From NCBI GenBank assembly GCA_031271075.1, contig JAISWN010000021.1, positions 1 through 19,232 on the forward strand: a DNA stretch of 19,232 nucleotides, given 5' to 3'. Numbering within the stretch: position 1 is the first letter of the stretch; every line of letters begins with the position of its first letter. The notes beneath the pieces are model-generated. The model ran no database searches. It saw only the letters and a list, made by a program, of their open reading frames with translations, and was not told where the DNA came from. Origin of the DNA: Treponema sp. GTDB lineage: Bacteria > Spirochaetota > Spirochaetia > Treponematales > Breznakiellaceae. Positions 1 to 6,439 of this stretch are shown one piece after another. The position numbers were made by a program, and so were the translations under genes.

Positions 1-773
1 TTGCCGACGGCCTCCCACCAACGGGAGATGCTTTCAACCGCGAACTCGCTGGTGTCATGGCTGGTTCCCACATTCACAAATCCGGTGTTGTTATTGAGAT
101 TATACACCCCATAAGGCGAGATCTTGCCGAGCTCTTTTATCGGGAAATCGTGGTCAAGAACGTTGCGCGGCTCTTTTTTCCTGCGGTATTCCTGCCCGCC
201 GTTCTTGAAATTACCGATGTTTTCTTTCTTTTTTGTGTCCACGGAGATAACTGGGTCACCTGTTTTGATATACTCCGCCGCGGCAGTGTTGATGTGTTCA
301 AACTGGGCGTTCCTGTCAGGGTGTGTCTCGCCGACTTGCAACATCTTCTGGTTTGCCTGCTTGCTGTACCCCATTGACTGGAGTATTTTTCCCACCGTTT
401 CATGGCTCACCGGTATCCCCCGCGATTTTAATTTACCTTCAATTTTTCGCAAACTTTCTGTCGTGTAAGACAGTACCCGTTCGGGATTGCCATACGTTGA
501 GCCGTCTATCAGTTTTCGGATTTCTTCTTCAATGCCGGTGTGTTTAAGCTCGACAAAATTACGCCCGCCGCCGCTTTTGCGCACCCTCCCGTCACACATT
601 ACCCCGCTTTTCAGTTCGTGTATTCCACGCTTTACGGTGTTTCGCGAAACGCCGGTAATGCGTAGTACTTCAGCGATTCCGCCGCGTCCGTATGCAATTG
701 CCTCACTTGCCAGAAACAGCCGCCTTTGCATTTCATTTAACTGGGGCAACATCATTGCTATCCGATATTCCAT
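1..773 (-). CDS. ISAzo13-type DDE transposase, C-terminus beyond left edge
   Basis: This frame reads without a stop from an ATG at 773 to base 1, giving 257 complete codons. Residues about 10-50 form a helix-turn-helix region (RRLFLASEAIAYG, then GVSRNTVKRGIHEL), as expected at the N-terminus of ISAzo13/Rhodopirellula-type transposases. The catalytic core begins around residue 175 with VISVDTKKKENIGNF, which carries the likely first aspartate (D179). HDFPIKELGKISPYGVY follows, then NVGTSHDTSEFAVESI with a likely second acidic residue at D240. The final catalytic residue lies outside the window. The visible part shows no internal stop or frameshift, so it may be functional. The family call is by recognition of these motifs; integrity of the missing end is unknown. 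Confidence 0.85.
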   Translation of the reverse strand, partial: MEYRIAMMLPQLNEMQRRLFLASEAIAYGRGGIAEVLRITGVSRNTVKRGIHELKSGVMCDGRVRKSGGGRNFVELKHTGIEEEIRKLIDGSTYGNPERVLSYTTESLRKIEGKLKSRGIPVSHETVGKILQSMGYSKQANQKMLQVGETHPDRNAQFEHINTAAAEYIKTGDPVISVDTKKKENIGNFKNGGQEYRRKKEPRNVLDHDFPIKELGKISPYGVYNLNNNTGFVNVGTSHDTSEFAVESISRWWEAVG

Positions 774-842
774 ATTATTTTTACCCTCATTTCCGTGGTA
801 GAAATATTATTACGCATTTCCCCTAAATAGTCAAGTTATTTA
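1..842. mobile_element. Insertion sequence, ISAzo13 family, one end visible
   Basis: The transposase gene fills 1-773 and the element's outer end should lie just upstream of its start, within 774-842. The exact terminal inverted repeat cannot be fixed because the other end is outside the window. The neighbouring ADP-ribosyltransferase reading frame opens immediately at this boundary without a convincing start or ribosome site, which fits insertion into a larger gene. GTCAAGT at 830-836 and ACTTGAC at 853-859 form a 7-bp inverted repeat across the presumed junction. The boundary position is an inference. Confidence 0.6.
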
Positions 843-1617
843 TTGACAGACGACTTGACATCCCTTAAAAAAAGTAGTACGGCTAAGTCCGGACTTGACG
901 ATGCCTTCACCCGGGCCCGGAAAGACGCGGTGCTGTGGGCAAATTCCCCCAAAGAAGCCGATAACGCCCCGCGCGGAGTCCGCGGCAAAGTCTGGCAAAG
1001 CGCCTCTAAATCCGAGCGTAAGGCCATATATGATTATACCTGCGGTTCCGGGAGCTTTAACCGGCCCCTGCGCGGCTACGATGGAAGCTGGAGCAACTTC
1101 AAAGGCATAGACAAAGTCAGCCTGGATGCCGAAGGCCGGGCCGGCGCGATCAAAGAAATGACCGGCCTGATTAACAAATCCAGTTATGATATTGATATTT
1201 GGTTGCAACGCGGGATTGAAACCCCGCAAGGCGCGGCCAGTTTTCTTGGTATTTCAGAGAAAGACTTGCGTAACTTGACTCAAAGCCAACTGGAACAAAA
1301 GTTGATCGAAAAACCTGTTACCGATCAGGCTTTTGTTTCTTGCGGGAGCGCAAAGGGAAAAGGGTTCAGCGGATACATTTTCAATATTTACCGCCTCAAG
1401 GCCCAAGGGAACAAAAATGATATACGCGGAACCTTTTAGCAATTATGGGCATGGAAAGGGTCTGGACTGGAACGGGATAACAAAGCAAACTGCTTTCGGT
1501 TATGAGGACGAAACGATTATCCGGCGCGGGATGACTTTCAAAGTAATCAGGGTTGAGAAGAAAGGCGGCAACACCTACTTTGACCTTGAGGTTGTTTCCC
1601 AAATTAACGGAGGATAA
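843..1617 (+). pseudogene. Phage-type ADP-ribosyltransferase, frameshifted and probably 5'-truncated
   Basis: Two adjacent frames together encode one ADP-ribosyltransferase of the kind found at the C-terminus of phage minor head proteins; such enzymes transfer ADP-ribose from NAD+ to a protein. The first frame (843 to about 1400) has AIYDYT...FNRPLRGYDGSW, the arginine motif WLQRG (Arg codon at 1209), and FVSCGSAKGKGFSG, the usual serine-motif region. The second frame (about 1402-1617) supplies PKGTKMIYAEPFSNYG, the ExE catalytic motif in GYEDETIIRRG (GAG at 1504, GAA at 1510), and a final strand motif YFDLEVV. The join falls on a 7-bp tandem duplication at 1395-1408; removing one copy restores a continuous frame. 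The TTG at 843 has no good ribosome site and the frame is open only back to 831, beside the insertion sequence, so the original N-terminus is probably lost. No key residue is missing; they are split between frames. Confidence 0.8.
1395..1408 (+). repeat. 7-bp imperfect tandem duplication causing a frameshift
   Basis: CTCAAGG (1395-1401) is followed directly by CCCAAGG (1402-1408). The duplication adds 7 bases (+1 in frame) inside the ADP-ribosyltransferase. Deleting one copy yields ...Y-R-P-K-G-T-K, the order expected in intact relatives, so this is the likely inactivating event. Confidence 0.8.
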
Positions 1618-1620
1618 ATA

Positions 1621-1842
1621 ATGAATGAAAAAAGACCCCGCCGGGAAAGCGAGATGTGGAACACGATACAGCCGAATCCAAAAGCGTGTGAGACCTGTAT
1701 GTTCAGACCAACTGAATATAACGGGCTTAAATTAGACCGGGCAAATACGGATACTTGTGGTATCTTTGAAGACCCTGAAACAAAACCTGATAATGTCTAT
1801 TGGAACGGCGCGGAATGTGAACACTACGAGAAGGCCGTATGA
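1621..1842 (+). CDS. Small cysteine-rich protein between ART and ARH genes
   Basis: This 73-residue protein starts at an ATG with a strong ribosome site (CGGAGG at 1608-1613, 7-base spacing) that overlaps the end of the upstream ADP-ribosyltransferase. Four cysteines occur as ACETCMFR (a CX3C-type pair is not formed; the spacing is CX2C), DTCGIF and AECEHYE. The pattern is suited to metal binding, but no ligand can be assigned. Its stop overlaps the next start as ATGA, so it would be translationally coupled to the glycohydrolase gene. It is the only open member of the three-gene cassette. I do not recognise a function. Similar short cysteine proteins accompany phage head genes, which is context rather than proof. 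Confidence 0.7.
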   Translation: MNEKRPRRESEMWNTIQPNPKACETCMFRPTEYNGLKLDRANTDTCGIFEDPETKPDNVYWNGAECEHYEKAV

Positions 1843-2194
1843 ACAAAGCCCTGAATAACCCGGAAGCCGCAATCTCCTCCCTCCTCCTCGGCCTTGCCAC
1901 AGGCGATGCCCTCGGCGTCCCTAAGAACCCTGCCTGAAATCAGCATAAGGAGCGGCGGCTTTGTCATTAACACCCTGGAAGCCGCCTTCTGGTGCTTCCT
2001 GACTACGGACAGCTACCGGGACGCGGTACTGAAGGCCGTCAACCTGGGCGATGACACCGACACCACGGCGGCGGTAACCGGCGCTCTTGCCGGGCTTTTC
2101 TATGGCCTGGACGCGATTCCCGCGATCTGGCTCGAAACACTGGCCGGTTCCGGGGACATCCGCCGGGGCTATGGCGGAGGGCCTCGCGGCCTGA
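1839..2194 (+). pseudogene. ADP-ribosylglycohydrolase remnant with large internal deletion
   Basis: The gene opens with an ATG at 1839 (ATGA overlap with the preceding stop) and encodes SSLLLGLATGDALGVP, the characteristic N-terminal motif of ADP-ribosylglycohydrolases (DraG/ARH family), which remove ADP-ribose from modified proteins. This frame stops at a TGA near 1933. From about 1930, in the next frame, comes the family's C-terminal block: SGGFVINTLEAAFWCFLTTDSY, then the metal-binding NLGDDTDTTAAVTGALAG, then GLDAIPAIWLETLA. Roughly half of a normal protein of 250-300 residues is missing between the two blocks. A second shift in GGGG at 2165-2168 is suggested because another frame ends naturally as AMAEGLAA followed by TGA at 2192-2194. 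The gene cannot encode a working enzyme. Next to an ADP-ribosyltransferase it probably once reversed or controlled that modification. Confidence 0.8.
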
Positions 2195-2217
2195 AATACG
2201 CACCCGTGTGCGTATTT
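2194..2217 (+). terminator. Perfect 10-bp hairpin at the end of the ART/ARH cassette
   Basis: AAATACGCAC (2194-2203) and GTGCGTATTT (2208-2217) are exact reverse complements separated by CCGT. The hairpin starts on the last base of the inferred natural stop of the glycohydrolase. The T-run is only three bases long, so termination may be weak, and because of the symmetry it could work in both directions. Confidence 0.55.
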
Positions 2218-2335
2218 GCCGGGGTATCCCTGACAAGGCCGGCAGAGAAAACTCTCCCCGCTTTTATTACACAATACGCAAGCCCTTTACAAACAGGCTT
2301 CCCGGTAAATCCCGCTAAAGTCCTAAAAAACCCGC
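2218..2335. other. Short degenerate stretch after the ART/ARH cassette
   Basis: No gene is recognised here. The frame of the glycohydrolase C-terminus runs on to 2355, but its sequence no longer resembles the family and probably reflects read-through of decayed DNA. A small inverted repeat AAGCC/GGCTT lies near 2280-2303. Confidence 0.4.
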
Positions 2336-2695
2336 CTATTCTCCGCTATTTCTGAATCTATTCTCTGTCATAAACACGATGCTCACTTTGCCGGTACCAA
2401 TTACCGTGGCCGGGTCGTCATCATCACCGTCGTCCAGCCCCTGTATAGAGAGCGCACCGCCTGTCACTACCCTGATACCGCCGTCTCCCGCTACGCTGAT
2501 TGGGGCGGCGCTGGCCGGCACCGACAAAGTGCCTCCGTATCCTACCCACACCGTGCCTTCAACCGTAAGGCCGCCGCCGGCGGTCGCCAGGCTGCCGGAG
2601 TTAAGAAGATAAACGGCATAACCGGCGGGAATCTCCACATCCTCTGTCAAGGTTATGGCGGTGGCTATCCTGAGAACTTTGCCCTCGTACTGCAT
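2336..2695 (-). CDS. Beta-strand repeat protein fragment
   Basis: The 119-residue product has short hydrophobic strands separated by glycine turns (SLATAGGGLTVEGTVWVG, then GGIRVVTGGALSIQG) and a DDGDDDD run, typical of parallel beta-helix surface or secreted proteins. There is no signal peptide, no membrane span and no ribosome site at the ATG at 2695. The frame stays open upstream to 2767 and that extension has similar composition, so the real start is uncertain. It is probably a remnant or module of a larger repeat protein. Its function is unknown. Confidence 0.45.
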   Translation of the reverse strand: MQYEGKVLRIATAITLTEDVEIPAGYAVYLLNSGSLATAGGGLTVEGTVWVGYGGTLSVPASAAPISVAGDGGIRVVTGGALSIQGLDDGDDDDPATVIGTGKVSIVFMTENRFRNSGE

Positions 2696-2774
2696 AATGG
2701 GGGGTAATATCCGGTTCCGGTTGTCCGTGGTTGTTTTGAATTCGGAACTGCCGGTCTGCCGCGCGTCTCACCCT

Positions 2775-2803
2775 TTGAAAATACCCGGTAATTAGTGTAT
2801 AGT
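2775..2803 (+). promoter_or_regulatory. Sigma-70-type promoter for the nuclease-like gene
   Basis: TTGAAA (2775-2780), a 17-base spacer and TATAGT (2798-2803) match the vegetative consensus well. Transcription would begin near 2810, directly before the AAGGAG ribosome site at 2812-2817. Confidence 0.65.
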
Positions 2804-2826
2804 CCCGGTAAAAGGAGATCTGAATC

Positions 2827-3675
2827 ATCACAACCAGAGGAGATAATCCGGAAAAAAAGAGGCCCGTAACCTGGCATACCGCTTTCTTTGACGCCATCCG
2901 CCTGGAGTTGTACCCTTACCGGGACGCCCTGAGTTTCGAGTCTGAGCATCCCCTGAACAGCGAACCTCTGAGGATAGACGTGATTATCATCAAGAAAGAG
3001 CGGGAGGTGGTGATAGAAAATCCCATTGGGGCGATCTTCAGGGGGGTAAATCTCGTTGAGTATAAAAGCCCTGGGGATCACCTTTCGATAAAAGATTTTC
3101 ACAAGGTGGGGGCCTATGCGCGGTTGTACAGTGCGCTGAGTGATGTAGAGGTAACGGATATAACCGTAAGTTTTGTGGTAGAGGCGCATCCGCAAAAGCT
3201 GCTGGAATATTTACGGAAGGTGTACAGGTATGAGATAAGGGAAGAGCGGTCGGGAATATACCAAGTGATAGGGGACATGGTAGGGATACAGATTATTGAG
3301 AGCAAACGGCTTGGGGAAGGATCGGCGTTATGGCTGAAAAGTTTAAGAGTCGGGTTGAACGGGGAATGGTTACGGAAGATAATAGAAACAAGCAGGGAGA
3401 TGCCGAAGGGAGCGCCCTTATCGGCGTATATACATGTGTTATTACAGGCGAACAGTTCTGGGTTCAGGGAGGTGTTGAGGATGTCGGATGCGTCTTTTGA
3501 GGCGGTGCTGGAAGAGTTTGGACTTCCCGCGAAGTGGAAAGCGAAAGGCCGGGAAGAAGGCCGGGAAGAGGATGTAAAAAGATTGCAAAAATATGGGATG
3601 GAACCCGGACAGATAGCCGAGGCCCTTGAACTGCCGCTGAGTACGGTTTTTAAGTATTTGAACGCGCCTGAATAG
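2827..3675 (+). CDS. PD-(D/E)XK nuclease-like protein, apparent AUC start
   Basis: The reading frame is intact for about 282 codons. LRIDVIIIKK followed by VNLVEYKSPGD gives the D...ExK spacing of PD-(D/E)XK nuclease cores, as in the Rpn/transposase-associated nuclease families. The C-terminus is charged (KGREEGREEDVKRLQ) and ends in EPGQIAEALELPLSTVFKYL, a helix-turn-helix-like segment. The start is odd. A good promoter and AAGGAG (2812-2817) precede in-frame ATC codons at 2824 and 2827, and TTRGDNPEKKRPVTWHTAFF reads like a genuine N-terminus, but no ATG, GTG or TTG occurs until TTG at 2908. That TTG lacks a ribosome site and would remove about 27 residues. Either AUC is used or an ATG has mutated. 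The substrate is unknown; the nuclease assignment is from motifs only. Confidence 0.7.
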   Translation: MTTRGDNPEKKRPVTWHTAFFDAIRLELYPYRDALSFESEHPLNSEPLRIDVIIIKKEREVVIENPIGAIFRGVNLVEYKSPGDHLSIKDFHKVGAYARLYSALSDVEVTDITVSFVVEAHPQKLLEYLRKVYRYEIREERSGIYQVIGDMVGIQIIESKRLGEGSALWLKSLRVGLNGEWLRKIIETSREMPKGAPLSAYIHVLLQANSSGFREVLRMSDASFEAVLEEFGLPAKWKAKGREEGREEDVKRLQKYGMEPGQIAEALELPLSTVFKYLNAPE

Positions 3676-3703
3676 GAAGCCTTTTAGGCGTAACATGAGC
3701 GGC

Positions 3704-3730
3704 CTTCCCAAAACTTCAGTTTTTAGGAAG
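3704..3730. repeat. Dispersed palindrome, degenerate copy
   Basis: CTTCC (3704-3708) pairs with GGAAG (3726-3730) around a core AAAACT-TC-AGTTTT (3710-3723). The AAAACTTCAGTTTT core is the same as in the larger palindromes at 15250 and 15384. It lies between two convergent genes. Confidence 0.7.
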
Positions 3731-3751
3731 CAGCCTTAGATTTAAGGCTGC
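3730..3751. terminator. Hairpin between convergent genes
   Basis: GCAGCCTTA (3730-3738) and TAAGGCTGC (3743-3751) are exact reverse complements with a 4-base loop. The stop codon of the minus-strand radical SAM gene (3742-3744) lies in the loop and stem. With the adjoining palindrome at 3704-3730 it probably ends transcription from both sides. Confidence 0.55.
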
Positions 3752-6159
3752 CGTTCCAAAATCCGGCATTTTTGAACAGTAGCAATTACCAGCCCTCCGT
3801 TTCGTAGCCGCTTCCAGGCCCTTTCCGCCGTAGAATCCCCTAATGCGGCTCTGAGGGCGCCGGAGAATTCCTCCGCCTCCGATCCGTCTCCCCGGGAAGC
3901 CGCTTCCAAAAGGGATGCAAGCTTTTCCGCCGTTTCCCGGTTCGCAAGCCGGAGCCGTTCTTCCCCAAGCCGCCAGCGCCAGCGGAGTTCCAGACCCCTT
4001 CCCTGGGAGACGATCAGGGGCCGGGAGCCCAGGAAGCGGATGCGGGAAGGGCCAGCGGGGTCCGGCATGGCCGCCCGGGTCTTGTCCCGGTCTCTGGCAT
4101 AGGCGTCAAGAAACCGGGCCGTCAGATCCGGCGCTACCTGGGGTTTTTTTACCCTGAAGGGAAAGGCCCCGGTAACCGGATCGGAGCTGTCCCCGGCCAT
4201 CCAGGCGGCCAGGAGCCGGTCCAGGGGCCCGTCGTATTTGGCGAAGCGCTCTTCCCCCTGGAAGGAAAGATCGTTCAGGGCGAAGACCTTTGGCGTCTTG
4301 GGCCGGCCGGAGGGCCGGAGGCCGGGGTGGAGGCCCCGCCGCCATTCGGCAAAGAGGCGGGAATGGCGGGTAAGGACAAAGCGGTGCCAAAAGGCCGAGT
4401 CCAGGAGTCCCGCCGCGAAAAGCTGCCGGAGGATTTCCGCCGAATCGATAATTTCCTGCTCATCCTCGTCCCAGTAACCGTAGATAAGGTAGGCGTGGAT
4501 CAGGATGCCCGCCTCCTTAAAGGCCGCGCAGACCCGGATCGTGTCCTCCAGGTTTATGCCTTTTCCAATCCGGGCGAAGCCTCTGTCCCCGGCAATCTCT
4601 ATTCCCGCCGAGACCCCCACAAGCCCCCCCGCCGCAAGCAGGGCCGCCGTATCGGGATCAAAGCTCCGCTCGAATCGGATATTCCCCCAGAAAACCAGGG
4701 GCAGGCCGGCCTCCCGGTTAAGTTCCGCCAGCCGGAAGAGGGACACGGGCGGGGCGGCCTCGTCTACCAGGTGCAGCCCCCGGCACCCGGCGGATTCCGC
4801 CTGGCCCAGCATATACCGGAAAAAATCCTCCACCGGGGTCTTCCGGTAGGCGCGGATATAATCCAGGGTAACATCGCAGAAGGCGCAGTTATGCCAGTAG
4901 CAGCCGTGGGCCAGGTAAGCCTTAAGCCAGCGGCCCCCCGACCAGAGGCGGTGCATGGGGTTCCGGTTGTCTACCGGCAGGATATAGCGGGAAAAGTCCA
5001 GACCCCGATAATCGGGAAAGACGGCGCTTGCCGCCTCGTCGTCGATGCGCCGGTAGGGCTCAAAGCGGGCCGGCAGGGTGGGCGTATCTCCGCCGGGGGC
5101 CGTCCCATTGGGCCCGTCCCCGCCGGCAATGGCCGGATCGGCCGCAAGCCCCCGGTCCGAAAGGTAGATGGTTTTGTAGATCGGCGTTTCAGGGGATTCC
5201 GCCCCGGCGGCCCGATCCAGAATCGCCCGCAGGGAACCGTAGCCCCGGTCGAATGAAAGGTAATCGAAGTAGCCAAAGATCGCCGGGTCCCTGATGAAGC
5301 GCAGTTCGGTGTTTACATAACCGCCCCCGGCGATCACCCGAACCCGGGAACCGAAACGTTTCCTGGCGGAATCCGCGCAGGCCAGAGCGCCGGCCAGGCA
5401 GCCGGGAAAGGGAACGCTGAGCCCCAGGAAGAAGGGGGTTTCCGGGGAATCCGGGCCCCCGGTTCCGGCCCGGATTTCCGGCGTCAGGGAGTCCCATTCC
5501 TCCTCAAGCAGGGGCCGGTAAAAGGTTTTGAGGATGTAGCCTTCAACAGCGGCCTCCGCCTGGGCAAAATCCCGGTAAGGGGAGCTTCCGGCGGCGCTGT
5601 AGCGGATCAGGGAAAAGGAAGGATCCAGGGTGTAGGCGATAAAACCGGCCAGATCTTCAAGGAGTTTCGTGGCCAGGAGGGGGGCGTCATCGGGCAGAGG
5701 GTTTCCCCCAAGGCTTTCCAGGCAGGCATCGAAGCGGGGGCCGCCGGGGAGTACCCCGTTTGCCAGGGCAAGGAAGTGGCCCCATTCCGCGTCTTTCCCC
5801 CGCAGGAAGGCAATCAGCCGGTCTATGGCGGCAATCCAGCGATCCTGTTCCGAGAGGAAGCCCTGGGCCGTCTCCAAAAGACGGGGATCCTTTCCACCAT
5901 AATCCTTCCCCGCATGATCCTGTAAAGCCGCGCCGGCATCGGCAAAGATTCCTTGAAGCCCCCTGGGGCAGAAGATCCGTTCAAAAAGACCGATGGAATG
6001 GTCCCTGGTCTCCACCTTGCGGGAGGGCGGATACGAAAGAGCGGCCCCTTCTCCCGCCGCCGGCGGGTTTTCCAGAAAGCTCCGCAGGTAATAGATCGCC
6101 GGATAGGGGGCGTTCAGTTGGACAAAGGGAGGCTGGATCAGGAGGATTTTGGCCGTCAT
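3742..6159 (-). CDS. B12-binding-type radical SAM protein
   Basis: The 805-residue protein begins MTAKILLIQPPFVQLNAPYP, the usual opening of B12-binding radical SAM proteins. A Rossmann-like stretch follows around residues 240-330 (FFLGLSVPFPGCL, RVIAGGGYVN, FDYLSFDRGYGSL). The 4Fe-4S motif is HGCYWHNCAFCD with C420, C425 and C428, spaced CX4CX2C rather than the classical CX3CX2C; this variant occurs in some B12-type members. Downstream TIM-barrel strands include GLHLVDEAAPP, FWGNIRFER, VGVSAGIEIAGDRG and IHAYLIYGYWDEDEQE. About 200 further residues form a C-terminal domain I do not recognise. The substrate is unknown. Its ATG overlaps the stop of the upstream small cysteine protein as ATGA, so the two are coupled. 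The last residues fall within palindromic repeats. Confidence 0.85.
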   Translation of the reverse strand: MTAKILLIQPPFVQLNAPYPAIYYLRSFLENPPAAGEGAALSYPPSRKVETRDHSIGLFERIFCPRGLQGIFADAGAALQDHAGKDYGGKDPRLLETAQGFLSEQDRWIAAIDRLIAFLRGKDAEWGHFLALANGVLPGGPRFDACLESLGGNPLPDDAPLLATKLLEDLAGFIAYTLDPSFSLIRYSAAGSSPYRDFAQAEAAVEGYILKTFYRPLLEEEWDSLTPEIRAGTGGPDSPETPFFLGLSVPFPGCLAGALACADSARKRFGSRVRVIAGGGYVNTELRFIRDPAIFGYFDYLSFDRGYGSLRAILDRAAGAESPETPIYKTIYLSDRGLAADPAIAGGDGPNGTAPGGDTPTLPARFEPYRRIDDEAASAVFPDYRGLDFSRYILPVDNRNPMHRLWSGGRWLKAYLAHGCYWHNCAFCDVTLDYIRAYRKTPVEDFFRYMLGQAESAGCRGLHLVDEAAPPVSLFRLAELNREAGLPLVFWGNIRFERSFDPDTAALLAAGGLVGVSAGIEIAGDRGFARIGKGINLEDTIRVCAAFKEAGILIHAYLIYGYWDEDEQEIIDSAEILRQLFAAGLLDSAFWHRFVLTRHSRLFAEWRRGLHPGLRPSGRPKTPKVFALNDLSFQGEERFAKYDGPLDRLLAAWMAGDSSDPVTGAFPFRVKKPQVAPDLTARFLDAYARDRDKTRAAMPDPAGPSRIRFLGSRPLIVSQGRGLELRWRWRLGEERLRLANRETAEKLASLLEAASRGDGSEAEEFSGALRAALGDSTAERAWKRLRNGGLVIATVQKCRILERQP
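3753..3777. repeat. Second palindrome inside the radical SAM gene 3' end
   Basis: GTTCCAAAAT (3753-3762) and ATTTTTGAAC (3768-3777) pair with one mismatch around CCGGC. The GTTCCAAAA arm resembles the palindrome family at 15384. It encodes part of the last residues (VQKCRILERQP) of the minus-strand gene. Confidence 0.55.
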
Positions 6160-6392
6160 TTAGCCCCTTCCCGCTTTTGCCAGGAGGGGCAGTGCCGTCC
6201 CGATGCCCGGAAAACCTCGGCGGAAGGCAAATTCCGGCATTTTATCCCGAAAAGGAGGCAGGAACGGGGAAAAACAGGATCCCAGGTAACCTTAAAGTAG
6301 GAACACTGAAGACAGTTCGGCGTCCGCGGGCCGTTTTTCCCTTCCATAAGCCGGAATTTACCCTTCTTTACGCCCTTCCGCAACACGCCCAT
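6156..6392 (-). CDS. Small conserved cysteine protein coupled to radical SAM gene
   Basis: The 78-residue product has a basic N-terminus and a conserved-looking core: NCLQCSYFKVTWDPVFPR, a cysteine in SCLLFG, then LPSAEVFRASGRHCPSW. The CX2C pair (C27, C30) and three later cysteines suggest a metal or redox site. I recall the CxxC-YF-VTWD-FPR-C-FG pattern from short, widespread, functionally unassigned bacterial proteins. The start at 6392 has no clear ribosome site; an internal ATG at 6347 would also keep the core. Its TGA overlaps the ATG of the radical SAM gene. The position in a divergent pair with enzyme I places any promoter in the 47 bases between 6393 and 6439. Confidence 0.7.
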   Translation of the reverse strand: MGVLRKGVKKGKFRLMEGKNGPRTPNCLQCSYFKVTWDPVFPRSCLLFGIKCRNLPSAEVFRASGRHCPSWQKREGAK

Positions 6393-6402
6393 GGATAAAC
6401 GT

Positions 6403-6431
6403 TTGACATGGCCATATCTTTGTACTATTCT
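6403..6431 (+). promoter_or_regulatory. Promoter of the enzyme I operon, likely leaderless
   Basis: TTGACA (6403-6408), a 17-base spacer and TATTCT (6426-6431) form a strong match to the vegetative promoter. Only eight bases separate the -10 element from the ATG at 6440, and no ribosome site is present. Transcription is therefore predicted to begin at or within about three bases of the start codon. Confidence 0.6.
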
Positions 6432-6439
6432 GCAATCAA

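Noticed and set aside
830..860. CRISPR- or promoter-like repeat of TTGACA at 843 and 855
   Set aside because: There are only two copies, no matching -10 element at proper spacing and no spacer array.
1894..2355. A complete 153-residue ARH-like gene starting at ATG 1894
   Set aside because: The ATG lies inside the N-terminal block read in another frame; the true start is 1839 and the frame change marks a pseudogene.
4327..5256. Plus-strand open frame of about 309 codons
   Set aside because: It is the shadow of the radical SAM gene, whose cluster motif and barrel motifs are clear on the other strand.
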